A DNA stretch of 64,000 nucleotides. Source: Dactylonectria macrodidyma (lineage: Eukaryota > Ascomycota > Sordariomycetes > Hypocreales > Nectriaceae). Under the pieces are notes generated by a model that saw nothing but the letters and a program-made list of their open reading frames with translations, did not search any database and had not been told where the DNA came from. The stretch is taken from positions 434,001 to 498,000 of the forward strand of contig JAGMUV010000001.1 in assembly GCA_020744425.1 (NCBI GenBank), in the 5' to 3' direction. Positions 1-10,725 of this stretch are shown piece by piece (positions within the stretch are counted from its first letter, which is position 1; every line of letters starts with the position of its first letter). The position numbers and the translations under genes are program-made.

Positions 1-1405
1 GTTAGAGAGGATTCCACGGCGGGGAGGCTAGGTGAGGATTATCCCAATGTCATGGTTTTTGGCAGTTGCCAAGGGAAAACATGAGTAATTATTCCAAATC
101 CTCAACTCTTCACATATACAGCAGATGCCTGCTGGAAAGCAGCCACTGACCACCTCATCTCCGACATAGTCTATGCAAGTATCTCTTGAATGGGGCCTCT
201 ACCGAGGTTAGACAAGGCGCGGTCGACAGATTCGGAGAGATTTTCAACTCTGCGGCTCCATGACAGGCATCATTAGCGCACGGGGAATCCTCCCGTTCGC
301 AGCAGACCCATGCCCACGGAGCCGACATCGCCGATCATCGTTGGTTAGCCGAGGCGTCGGGCTCTCGGCCAACAACTTCTTCAGCGGACGAGATGCTCCG
401 CCTATTTGCGGAGACTCTGCACCAGCTTAACCCTCTCTGCATGAGATTTTGGTAGATCGCAATATGCTAGCGGGGGTTACGCGCACTCTTGAGTCTTGCG
501 TTGTGTTCTTTTCTTTTTCCGGGTCGATCATGCTGGGTGGGCTGACTGCAGAGGGATGCTGGGCTGGGCATTGAAGCGATGCATCGTCAGACACGTGGGC
601 TTGAACAAACAGCATGGCACAGGGAGTTGTTTTACCTTGATCCTGTCTTGCTCTTGATTTAAGCGAATACGTATTTACTGTGGCATGTGCTATCCATGAT
701 AACTTAGAGGTAAGATTCTTCAACTGCCCCGGGAATCAGTAACACTATATAAATCTCCGGGAACTAGATCTCGATGGAAGTATGATTTATTATATACTAC
801 CCAACATGATTGGGTAGTCAATCTCCACGTAACGCACACGCTTCTGCAAAACCGTTGCACAATTTTAGCAGCAAATAGCATTGGATGAACAGCACAACGG
901 CCGTAGTTAGCTTATTCACTATGGATAACGGTTCACTAGAGGGGCGGGCCGAAGCTACGCAGACGCCACTGCCTAGTCCATAGCCGACGCTTCATTGCCC
1001 TAATGTGGAGATGAACAAGCATCATTTTGGCGCCAGTCGTCGTTTCGTAACGTGGCCAGCGGGAATACTAGGAACCCTTGTACTCAGGGAATGGATAATA
1101 AAGGGAAAAGAGAAAGAAAGAAAAACCAAGGCTGCGTAATGGAGCTTTTGCCCGGTACCGCAGAGCGATCGTCGGTTTCACCTATTGTCTCAACGTCGTA
1201 GTGCTGCTGGGGCATGTTTTTCTTCTCTCTTGCATTGCATACGTGCAGCTAACTTACCAACTTATATCTGCCGTCCGCCTACCGAGCTGAGAGAGGGGCG
1301 GGAAAGGGAACGAATTACTGAACTCGTTGAAAGGCGCGGGGAAAACCAATATTGCATGCCACGCCTTTCTCGATCAAACGGTGAAGCTGCTATAGCCCAG
1401 ACATC
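1..1405. other. Intergenic, no gene supported
   Basis: No reading frame here carries a recognisable domain or a consistent intron pattern. The short frames between about 427 and 1400 have no recognisable composition. The purine-rich stretch near 1100-1130 and the sequence just before 1406 are probably the leader of the gene that follows. Confidence 0.6.
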
Positions 1406-2863
1406 ATGGCCGCACCGGGCGTCTACTTTCCCGTCAAGGGCTACGTGCGCGCCGAGCTCATCATCAACTGCATCATTGTCACGCTCGTCTTGATCGTTGT
1501 ATCGCTGAGAGTTGTCGGGCGCATCATAGGTCCCGGCTTGGGGTGGGATGATGGACTCGTGATAGCAGCCACGGTAGGCCTGCCCACCGCCGATTATCTC
1601 GCTTGACACTCAAGCTGACTTGCTCGCAGCCTTTGGCCGTAGCTATGTTGGTCTGTCAAGGCTTCTGTACGTTTCGTGTCCGCTTGAGAGACTGTTGAAG
1701 TCAGCTAACTGTTATTAGTTGCTCGGGTTGGAAACGGTTTCAGTCTGATCGAGTACCCCGAACGTGAGTCCATCTCGAAATGTCCCGAGCCCACCAAAGC
1801 CACTATTCACAACAGGCAGGTAGCCCAGCCGCTACTCAACATCGCCTTGCTTAATCACCTCAAACTGGAAATTTGACTAACTATTAGCTCCCTTCAGTCG
1901 CTGTCAACGTACCTTTTATTCTACAGGTACATCCTCTATCATCTTTACATCCCTAGAACTAGTTGACTCACACTCCGCTAGTTGACCTTTGGCATGCAGA
2001 TCGTGTACGTCACTCTGCTAGCACTCGTCAAGGCGAGCATGCTATGCTTCTTTATCCGCGTCTTCCCCACGCGGTTCATGCAGCTGTCGTCTAAGGTCTC
2101 CTTGGGCGCGGTGGCGGCCTGGACGATATCCTACCTATGCGCTTGCATCTTCATCTGCAACCCCGTCAGCGCGCAGTGGACCGGCTTAGGCGTGTGCGGT
2201 CGGTACATCAACATGATCCAATCTCTGATCGCGACAAACGCCTTGGGCGACGTCGTCATTATGGCCTTGCCGATGCAAAGCATTTGGAGCTTACAGACCC
2301 GCAAATCGGAGAAGATTGGCATCACGTCCTGCTTCCTACTAGGTCTTGCGTATGGCCCCTCGTTCTCTTGAGTATGTGAAATCTGCTAACACTGTTGCCA
2401 AAGCTGCGTCGTTTGCGCCATCTTCCGATTGATCTACATATCCACTGTCGACCTAACCACCAACGTCACAGGCACCATGCCTACGACCATCTTCCTCTTC
2501 ACGCTCGAGCCGAATCTAGCCGTTCTCTGCGTCAGTATCCCCATGCTCCGACCGTTTTACGCGAAGTACAAGAGAAGGATGGGAGGATCGAAGCTGGACG
2601 AATACTCCGACGAGCGAAGCACAGGGTTCAGGGACAGGAGTCAGCAGTCGGGCCCGAGGAGCAAAGCTCGGTCGGGATCGAACCCCGAGAGCCCTTCTAC
2701 TTGGGAGATGGATAACTATTACCCTCCTGGGAAAGGGGCGCAAGACGCAACAATCACTGGGCTGGGTGATGACGGGTCGGAGAAGAATCTGACCACGGCT
2801 TCTGGGCCTCTCAATGAGATTCGGGTTGAGACTGGGTGGAAAATCACTCGCCATGATAGCTAA
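1406..2863 (+). CDS. PTH11-like rhodopsin-domain integral membrane protein
   Basis: Predicted seven-helix plasma-membrane protein of the fungal rhodopsin-domain (PTH11-related) family; some members act in host or surface sensing, but the ligand is unknown. Six exons join in phase: 1406-1573, 1630-1666, 1719-1763, 1898-1926, 1982-2349 and 2404-2863, giving about 368 aa. Helix 1 lies in the first exon (IINCIIVTLVLIVVSLRVVGR). The family hallmarks are VKASMLCFFIRVFP in mid-protein, the NALGDVVIMALPMQSIW segment, and a polar C-terminal tail rich in Ser, Gly and Arg. The tiny second to fourth exons are the least certain part. The family is expanded in many filamentous ascomycetes, and a second, different member lies at 47.4-48.7 kb. 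No CFEM domain is visible. Confidence 0.85.
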
Positions 2864-3826
2864 GATGGGATGAATGGGTACCTTTCTTTGTTACTACAAA
2901 AAGTTTTCAAATTAAATCCAAACGTGCATCGTTGGGAGTTCTTGGACACCATTATCTGTCCCATAAGTTCCTGTCAAATTTGTGAATTCATGAGAATATA
3001 TTTTCTTTCACACCTAGTAGAGTTAGGTTTATTGATAAATGGGAGCCTTTTTTCTCAAGCTGCAAGCCGTGGACTTGTTTGGGCGTAATTTAATAGAGGC
3101 ACGCAACACTTTGTGAATAATACCAGGTAATCTCGCATCTCCTATGACCATACAACACCGCTGAAGACCATGAATAACCATTCTAACATGTCTCATACAA
3201 ATGAGTTATTTTTCCTTTTTATCTATTTACATGGATGAAAAAACAAAAGAATGAAACGGAGGCAGAAGGAATGCGGGTCACCGAAGAATCGTGGTAAGCT
3301 GCGACAGCCAATGTGGAGTCGAGAGGAGTTAGACTAGGGAACAGCACTCAAGATTATAACAAGGGATAGCGAACAGAATGATGATAAATTACAGTAAACA
3401 CCTAGCCCGTAGGCCTTAACAACTATGCCATGAGTTAGCTTAGCCCAACCCGCTTCCATGCATTTGCTATTCGGGGTTCACAACTTGTAGGTAGTTTGCT
3501 GACTAGCAATCACACGGCTAGACAAGCCCAGGACATCCAAAAACACCGATGAGACCTGATATCATCCCAGTGTGGCAGCACCGTCGACTACATGGACAAC
3601 TTCGGTGCTTTTCCTTCGTGCTCGTAAATCGCAGTTGAGGGAGAGGCCGTCCTGTTACTGATACTACCTGGAACTATGCAATACAACTTGTACGGGTCAA
3701 TCCAAAGATCGCCCGGCTCTCGACAAGTCGAGGTCGTTAATCGCTCACGGTGTGTCAAAGGGTTACTCACCCGCACAGCGCACTATGACAAGCTGTTATA
3801 GCACTGGAATAGTGTAGCTTCCGCGG

Positions 3827-3853
3827 GCAGGTTGCGGCAGGTTGCGGCAGGTT
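3827..3853. repeat. 10-bp tandem repeat, 2.7 copies
   Basis: The unit gcaggttgcg occurs twice in full (3827-3836 and 3837-3846), followed by a seven-base partial copy. Non-coding; likely replication slippage. Confidence 0.85.
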
Positions 3854-4154
3854 CTTGAGAGACCAGCTCCAGTCAAGTTAAACCTTGGTAACTGTGCATG
3901 AGGAACAAAAACAGCGCCATTTGAAAGGTTTTCATTCACCTGTCTGGTGTGAACAAAGCTGATCGAGTGCTCATAGAAGAGCTTGCAGCCCATAAACTTG
4001 CTCCATGCCCGTCATCCATGAATTAGATGACTGAAGAATCAGCCTTTGACATTGGAGATTCCTGCCATCCCCGGCTATGATTAGTCAGGTCACGAAGCCT
4101 ATTATGGCTCTCATTATCTTCGAAATAGCTCGTTTTGAGACTGTTTACCCTTCG

Positions 4155-4200
4155 TCACCCCTAATCGCAATCACCCCTAATCGCAATCACCCCTAATCGC
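4155..4200. repeat. 16-bp tandem repeat, 2.9 copies
   Basis: The unit tcacccctaatcgcaa is repeated exactly at 4155-4170 and 4171-4186, with a third copy of 14 bases at 4187-4200. It lies outside any gene. The unit resembles telomere-like CCCTAA in part, but the spacing and the extra bases rule out a telomeric array. Confidence 0.9.
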
Positions 4201-5375
4201 CTTCACGTTGTCACAAGCAGCCAAATGGAAACTCGTGACGTTGAGAAAGCATTCCTACGAAGTCCCCTAACACCATTACCGCTAAGCTAAGTAAGGAAAG
4301 TTGTTGAGTCGAAATCCGAATGAGTCGCATATTACTGGGAGGTATTTGTATGGCAAAGGTGCTAGAGGAGAAGCCGTGGGGGTTGATTGGTCAGGTAGCC
4401 CAGCTGACCCACAGCCGCAAAATAAGGCTGGCGGCTACAGTTAGGGATGGCTGCACTACAGTGTGCGTGAAGTGGTGAAACCAGGCCATAAGCAGCCCGA
4501 GGGGTCAAAGTGTTGACGGCGAAAAAGTTCAAGAAGAGGGTTAATGGCATATCGCAATGAGGATCAAAGTCTGCGGGTATGGGCTCGCGCCGAAAGGGTC
4601 GAATGGCATGTGAGAGTTATTGAAAGAATCTTCTATTAATTGTGCAGCCCTTATCCGAGAAGCAAAGCCTGTTGCCCGAGGTAGGCACCGCGAAGAAAGG
4701 GCGAATCTCAGAATCCGTTTTTGGCGACACCTGTTAGCATTTCAATAGTGAGTGGAGGGTCAATTGCTGCTAGGTGGCCTGTTGCCTCGGCAATCCACAA
4801 ACTGTTGGTGCAATCAAGTGGGAGCAGCGATGATACAGGGTAAGCTAGCTGCGTAGGCGACGGTGCTGGAGAGGGCTGACCGATTATCTAGGGCAAGGTA
4901 ATACGAGATGAAGGGACCAAGAATGGCGACACAGTGAGTACGAGGCATACATGATATATACAGACTCTATGCGTGTATATTACACAGAGTGTCAGTGCTA
5001 CAGCAGTGCGACTTCAGTGTGGCACAACAACAAAAACTCCATGTGGACAAGCCCTAACCCCAGCTTTGCAGTGGCACAAGATCTTCAAAATTACTCCTTC
5101 CTGGTCTCCTGATCCTCTAGGTTAAGATTATAAAACGTGGGACCGGTATTGAAGTGGAGAGCACAAGTTCCCTATTTAAACTAGCGTGGCAAAACTCGAC
5201 AGGAACCTGGAAGTAGGTTCACTCGCGTCGAGTCTTTCGTGCAGTCTTTCGTGCCCTGACTGATCGCCCACCAACGGGGTTCCCCACGGAACCAATCCAG
5301 CGTAACGCGCTTATCCAACTGTATAATATCGGCTCGTATGCGGATGTAGCGTACTCTTAACAATGGAGACGGGGT

Positions 5376-5411
5376 CGAGGGAGGGAGCGAGGGAGGGAGC
5401 GAGGGAGGGAG
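5376..5411. repeat. 12-bp tandem repeat, three exact copies
   Basis: The unit cgagggagggag is repeated three times without a mismatch, then runs into gaggag. This is a polypurine tract on the plus strand in non-coding DNA, downstream of the gasdermin-like gene. Confidence 0.9.
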
Positions 5412-5713
5412 GAGTAGTCGTGATTCGGAGATATTGAACGGCCTAAGTTTGTCCTTGTTAGCTTCAAGTAACGGGGAATACGCAAGATAAAAGGACCGGC
5501 ATGGGTTCACGCATCGCTGGCAACGTTCGTTTGGGTGGGGAAACTTTCTGTAGCATGAGAATGGAGCTGTGATTTGTGGTGACTTGAGAACGGTAACGAC
5601 TGGTAGTTATGTGACAACATGGTAGCGACAGGATGGCCTCAAATGGCCCCGGGATGCCTCGACCGGTGATGCAGGTTTCGACATGTTCCAACATCAAAGC
5701 CTCGAACAACTCC

Positions 5714-6562
5714 TTACTGGGGAAGGGCAACCCAACACTCGACCAGCTCGCCACGGGCCTCGGCGGCCTTCTGTGCCTCTTCTTCCTCCTGGATCACGAC
5801 TTGCTTGTAGGTTGCCTGTGGCATTCTGACTGCCCCGCCCTCTTCAAACATCTCCGCACCCTCCAAATAGTCACTACCCTCCAGAACTTTCTTATTACTG
5901 AACGGGTTTCGAGAGGCTCGAACGTACGCGTACCGCCTGACCCGCAAGCCGATGACGATGTCCTTGACGTCGAAACTGATGTTGTGTTCGTTGCTTGCCG
6001 AGCCGCCAACGCTGGCACCAAGTTGGACGATCGTGTTGGGCTCTAGGACGCCTATCTGAGCATTGGCCTTTTTCTGGGAAGAGTCGATGGATGTGTATTG
6101 CAGCTTCTTGGCCACTTTGAGGCCAGTGACGAGGAACACATCGGCTTTGTAGTCCGTAGCGGTGAAGTAATCGTTGACACAGGGGGCGGAGAGGCTCTGA
6201 TCCACGTAGCTGGCATCTGGATCGAAGTAGGAGGTGGTGACGCCTTCACATCGCACCGCGACTTGTATATCGCTCTGGGCCGATGCTTCAGTTGGAGCAC
6301 CCGTCTGGAGGAGAACTAGAGCCCTGGCCCAGATGCCGGCATGGCCTCCGAGCAGTCGAGAGTGCGATTCGTGAAAGCCCGCGCCCGTTGTCGATTCGTA
6401 GGGGACATTGTCGGGGATGGGGATGACGTGGCCATGGTTCACCGGTCGGACATTGTTGAGGTCCTCGATGACGGTGCCGAGTTGAAGTGCACCCCCGACA
6501 GCGGCTATGTCGAATCTAGGAACGACATGATAGGTAAGCAGTTTGCTTTTGGTCGATGCCAT
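5714..6562 (-). CDS. Gasdermin-like pore-forming protein (RCD-1/HET-Q1 type)
   Basis: Predicted fungal gasdermin-like protein of about 282 aa in a single exon, close to the roughly 280 aa of characterised HET-Q1. Members of this family kill the cell by forming pores in the plasma membrane once a short C-terminal inhibitory tail is removed. The N-terminus (YHVVPRFDIAAVG, then LQLGTVIEDLNNVRPVN) has the pattern I associate with the family's membrane-binding core. The last 45 residues form an acidic, probably helical tail (VIQEEEEAQKAAEARGEL) that could be the removable regulatory part. I chose the ATG at 6562 because family-like sequence starts six residues after it; the frame stays open 86 codons upstream but reads as leader. 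The next gene on the same strand, about 730 bp upstream, encodes a subtilisin-like protease, matching the known gasdermin-protease pairing. The family call rests on pattern plus neighbour, not a database search. Confidence 0.72.
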   Translation of the reverse strand: MASTKSKLLTYHVVPRFDIAAVGGALQLGTVIEDLNNVRPVNHGHVIPIPDNVPYESTTGAGFHESHSRLLGGHAGIWARALVLLQTGAPTEASAQSDIQVAVRCEGVTTSYFDPDASYVDQSLSAPCVNDYFTATDYKADVFLVTGLKVAKKLQYTSIDSSQKKANAQIGVLEPNTIVQLGASVGGSASNEHNISFDVKDIVIGLRVRRYAYVRASRNPFSNKKVLEGSDYLEGAEMFEEGGAVRMPQATYKQVVIQEEEEAQKAAEARGELVECWVALPQ

Positions 6563-7288
6563 GAGGAATAGCTGGATGAGGAAACTGGATACAGATGGGA
6601 TTTGGGATGGAAGTGATGAAAGAGCAAGGAGAACTTGCCCCTGTGACGAAACGACCTGACGGGGTGTTGTGCCCTTCCCAGCCCTTGGTCCAGTGTTTGT
6701 TATAAGGTGGTAATATGTGGCGTTGGCTGTGTGACCGTCAGCGGCAAGTATCATTGGTTGGTATTGCTTATTTTCATCCTGGTGGGTAGATGTTGAGGGA
6801 GACCAAAGCCCTCTCGTCACTGGTAGGGGGCCAGTTCTGAATATTACTGCACTTTCTCATCCCACCGTAGTCTATTCTGCTGTTTCTATAATCGAAAAAA
6901 AATCTCTTTGGAACGGATACCGAACAAAAGGACATATTTTTGCATGAGTGCAGCCCAAGGATGTCGATGCCCCCCCTATTCGGCAACCCATTACTACGAT
7001 GGCAAACATCCTGAGACGCTCGCACATTTCTCATTTTCTGCAGAGCCTTACGTAGCCGGTGCGCTACTAATCGCCAATCAATGATTGATAAGTCTATCTT
7101 GTCATAGTTCTAACCAGCCAATACGATACGGTTTTTTGTGGTTGCACATCGCCCCCCCCCTTCCTCCTCCTCCCTCCCACTCCACCACGCACTTGGCAAA
7201 AAGCCGTGAGAAGTCTGCTGATGATGGCTTTGGGATCATCGAAAAGCCCTTGGTCGGAAAGATGAACGTAGCATGCTGTGTTGGCGCG
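6563..7288. other. Gap between gasdermin-like and protease genes
   Basis: This carries the probable promoter of the gasdermin-like gene (read toward lower coordinates) and the 3' end of the protease gene. It has a C-tract near 7151-7160 and an A-tract near 6895-6902. No gene is supported. Confidence 0.5.
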
Positions 7289-10228
7289 TCACAGCATCTG
7301 GGTGCTCGATTGACACATGCGACAGCCATCACTGCATGATGATGTTGACATGCGTCTTAGCTTCTCATGCATGTAGTCAATGTTGGGCGAATTGAGGTCG
7401 AACATGTCGTTTCTCCAGGGCCGAATGTAATCGTAGTTTCCAGACGCTGTACTCATATGTTCTAGGATCTGACGCATGCCACGATATGTAAAGAAATGCT
7501 GTCGATTGTTACTTTGCAATCTTGGCGGTGCCCGCCTGACAAACTCGAGGACATCGGCTGCGATGGCAACGGCGACAGGAGTAGCAAATGATGTTCCTGT
7601 CTTGAAAATTTCTTTGCCTTTCCAGCGAGAAGGAACTTGGTAGCCAAGGGTCGCAAAGTTGTTCTGATAGCGTTCGCTTGGCACATTGATTCCGTTAGGA
7701 ATGTTACCCTTGCTATCCGTGGCGTGTATGGCGAATACGCCGTTCTGGTTAGCTGGAAATGGCAGCCTGCCATTGAGGCCCGCGTTAGATGACGCAGCAA
7801 ATATGAGTTTACCTCTGTCGATGAGTTCCTTGATGACTGGTCGTAGGGTCTGCACGGCCCTATCGCCGAGGCCGAGAGACAGATTGATGATGTCGCATTC
7901 CGCGGCGCCCGCAGCCCATCGCAGAGCCTATAGGACGATAGACAGATGTTAGATGGCTACTTTTAGAGTGAAACGAGAAAACGGGGAAGAATTCAGAACC
8001 CACCTCTTCGATCTGTTGGAGCGTCGTCCCTGCCAACGACACCCCCTCTGTGACTTTTAGGACCACGACTTCGGCACGTGGTGCAAGTTGGAGTATGAGC
8101 CTCACGACATGAGTTCCATGCCCATATGTGTCGGCATAGTTTCCACGCTCATTTCCATTTCCTACATAGTTTCTTGAAAGGTGTCTCAGCACTTTCTCGT
8201 GCCGATGTCTCAAAATGTTGTCCTCATTGTCGTCGCAGAATCCAGTGTCAAGGACTGCGATTCGGATGGGCCGGGTGTTCGGCTGCGGTGCCTCCAATTC
8301 GGGGAGAAACTCGATTATGAAGTCTTTCATATACCGGAGGAACTCGTTATCCAAGGCCTCACCGGGGTTGCTATATTCACAGTCAGTCTAAGCCTCGGCT
8401 TGCCAGGGAGGAGAGGGTCGGCGATTGCTGGGCTCTGTGGGTATGCTTACGCTTGTTCGGATGTTATATCGTCGAAAAGGTTGACAGGGTCGCCCTGATT
8501 CGAAAAAGGCCGTAGTGTGGACGTTGCTACAGAAGGTTTGACTGCATCTGACGTTGCAGCATCCTGCGGTACCTCATCTGCCGTCGCATTCGGAGATCCT
8601 GCACTGGTGGCCTCGATACTAGGTTCAATCCCACCGGACAGGGATGAAGGTAGCATTTCCCGACACTCGTGCTCCCAAAAATCCACATCCTTCTGTAGCG
8701 CCGTCACAATTTGGTCTATGACACCTCGCACCGTCTCTCTTGGATCGTTCTTCCTCACTCGCACAATATCATAGTCCAAGGCATATTGCACACAGGCTCG
8801 AACGGCATGCCAGTACGCGTGAGGCGGAGTTTTCAGCATACGCCTAACCTTGATCCTTAATGTCTTAGCCCAGTCATCTGGGTCCCGTGGGGGAACTCCA
8901 CATTTGCCCTCGGAGATGTCAACAAGCAACTGGGCAAAGGACAAGAAGAAGACGGGAGTATCCTCGGATAAGTTGTCACTTATGTGCTGAAAGTCGCTTC
9001 ACACCGGATTTGTCGTCATCCAGCTGCTGTCGAACTTGCAAGGAACACAAATGCGGTCGAACTCATCGGTTGAACCGCCACTTCCAAGGTCAAGAACCTG
9101 GATGGCACGTATATTCCAATTCTTCTGTACCCAGGGCCCAGGGTATAAAATATGAAGTGAAGAGGCCAGGTGCAGGGCCAAGCGAGACTTTTTGAGTTTC
9201 AGTCCTGGGTTGTCGCCTCGCAGGCTGTTTTCTTGGAGTCGGGACTCAAGGCTGACGGCCTTTGGTATTATTGCATCGCGGTGGCCGTCGCCCCTGGGCC
9301 AGATCCTGGAATCGTCGAACGAGAGGCACAGTTGACGCTGGTGCTTGCGATATCGGCGGACTTCTTTGCAAACGTCTAGCTGTATATCACCCTCTCCTTC
9401 CCAGCTAAAAGGGATCAGTCGCAAACATTTTCAGAAGCAGGATCAGCGAAATGGCACCTACGTGTTGAACATGAAACAAGTTTCATGAGCTTCTTGCCAA
9501 GAAAGATGACCTTGTTTTGTTCCAGGTATTTGACAAAGGGGCATGAACATGTCAAAGGTTTTATCATTTGGCCTGGGGAGCTGAACGAAAGCGTAATGAT
9601 CCAATGCCAGACATCCTACTCGCTCATTTAATAGCGAATACAGTTTCTCGTGCACATTGCTTGAGATGGAAGTAGTTTTCTGTTGCCCACCAACCTTTCT
9701 CCATGCTCCGATAGATTGACGCACCCAGTTGGGCAAACGTTTCGGGTCAAAGATAGACGGAATTATGCATTTAATAAACCCGTAGGCCGCTCTATAGTCA
9801 AGCCAATTCGATTGCTGCTTAGAGAGGGGAGGTTGTACGTCCGGTGATAGTAGCGAAAGCAATCGAGACTGAACGTCTGGCGATCGTAGCGAAGCCAACC
9901 TATACTAACATGGTTGAGAGATTCAATATTAGCATGACACTCGCGACACAGGCCATGCAATTATATGTGACTTAGTTACCTGAATATAGGTGACGTCGAC
10001 GGGATTTAGAACTCGTTTTAGCCCCGAACTACCCACCCCTGGGTTTCGATGCCGAAAGCTGAGTGGGATCGCTGATTTGGTATCAAAGGTACTAAAAGCC
10101 CTCTGGTCCTCCAAATCGGGAGCGACATCGTCATAGTCTTTGTCTAATGCAAGACAAGGGTCTAACGAGAGCGGATCATCGTCTAGATGGTTGCAAGGAG
10201 ACCGCGGCCACATGCCAGGAAACTCCAT
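7289..10228 (-). CDS. DUF7580-like / subtilisin-like serine protease (HET-Q2-like)
   Basis: Predicted protease partner of the adjacent gasdermin-like gene. Exons join in phase: 10228-9980, 9904-9462, 9404-8451, 8370-8004 and 7927-7289. The N-terminal half resembles fungal DUF7580 (SRLALHLASSLHILYPGPW; later FLSFAQLLVDISEG). The C-terminal half is an S8 subtilase with Asp in AVLDTG (residue about 590), His in YGHGTHV (about 633), the CDIINLSLGL strand, oxyanion Asn in FAASSNAG and Ser in GTSFATP (about 784), so the catalytic set is complete. One problem is an in-frame TGA at 8999-9001 in the third exon. It disappears if a 60-nt intron at 8987-9046 (GTTCCT...TTTCAG, phase 0) is spliced out; otherwise the gene is interrupted before the protease domain. 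The length is about 863 aa with that intron. The start at 10228 is tentative. In Podospora, HET-Q2, a subtilase, cleaves HET-Q1. Confidence 0.78.
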
Positions 10229-10725
10229 CGCGACGGGATTTCTTGGAATGCAATGTAAAATATGCGCAATTTGCCAATATTCAGACTGAACAGATTTCCT
10301 AGCTGGATTGGCGGTGTGTTGATGATTGCCTTGTAATTCAGGTACGTGGTGAATCGAATGGTAGAAATGTTAGTGGGCGACTTTGAACAAAGGACATGGA
10401 GGAGCTGTGCGTGTACACCTCTGAAAGTCACTGCCTATGGTGCCCTAGGTATCGGTTACACAGCCACGTGAAATGATTTCTGACATAATTGTTCACACAA
10501 CAATCTGTTCACAGGCGAAAATAAAGCGTGATCTTGCGAATACAAATACCTCCTGTCACGTTGCTTGAGAGTTGACACCATCACCATCTAAACTGGCTCG
10601 GTTAAAGCTTTTCGGCTACTACAATCCAAATTCAATTGAGTTTCAGGGCTGCGAGACACCCATCAACTACCCCATATCCAATTTGTACTATCACCGAAGC
10701 AACTGCCTGGGACATCATCGGCAAA
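10229..10725. promoter_or_regulatory. Shared divergent promoter region
   Basis: About 500 bp separate the start codons of the minus-strand protease and the plus-strand NLR-like gene, so both promoters must lie here unless upstream exons were missed. A minus-strand frame (10431-10183) runs through the region but has no recognisable domain. No individual box can be defended. Confidence 0.45.

Larger units (their letters stand above)
2864..5713. other. Intergenic with short tandem repeats, no gene supported
   Basis: About 2.8 kb without a supportable gene. Three short tandem repeats are annotated separately. The frames on the minus strand near 5181-5510 read LPPSLPPS only because they cross the 12-bp repeat. 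A TATA-like stretch and a palindromic tatatacagactctatgcgt segment near 4950-4985 have no gene attached. Confidence 0.6.

Noticed and set aside
1185..1609. Overlapping frames on both strands at the start of the first PTH11-like gene
   Set aside because: No family pattern, no start context, and they overlap a well-supported exon.
4155..4200. Telomere-like array
   Set aside because: The 16-bp unit contains CCCTAA but also extra bases, is under three copies, and lies within gene-bearing DNA.
5181..5510. Minus-strand frame with a Pro/Ser repeat
   Set aside because: The repeat comes from the 12-bp tandem DNA repeat; the rest has no protein-like composition.
5464..5754. Minus-strand frame overlapping the end of the gasdermin-like gene as an extra 3' exon
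   Set aside because: It would replace a clean stop at 5714 and needs an unsupported splice; the 282-aa length already fits the family.
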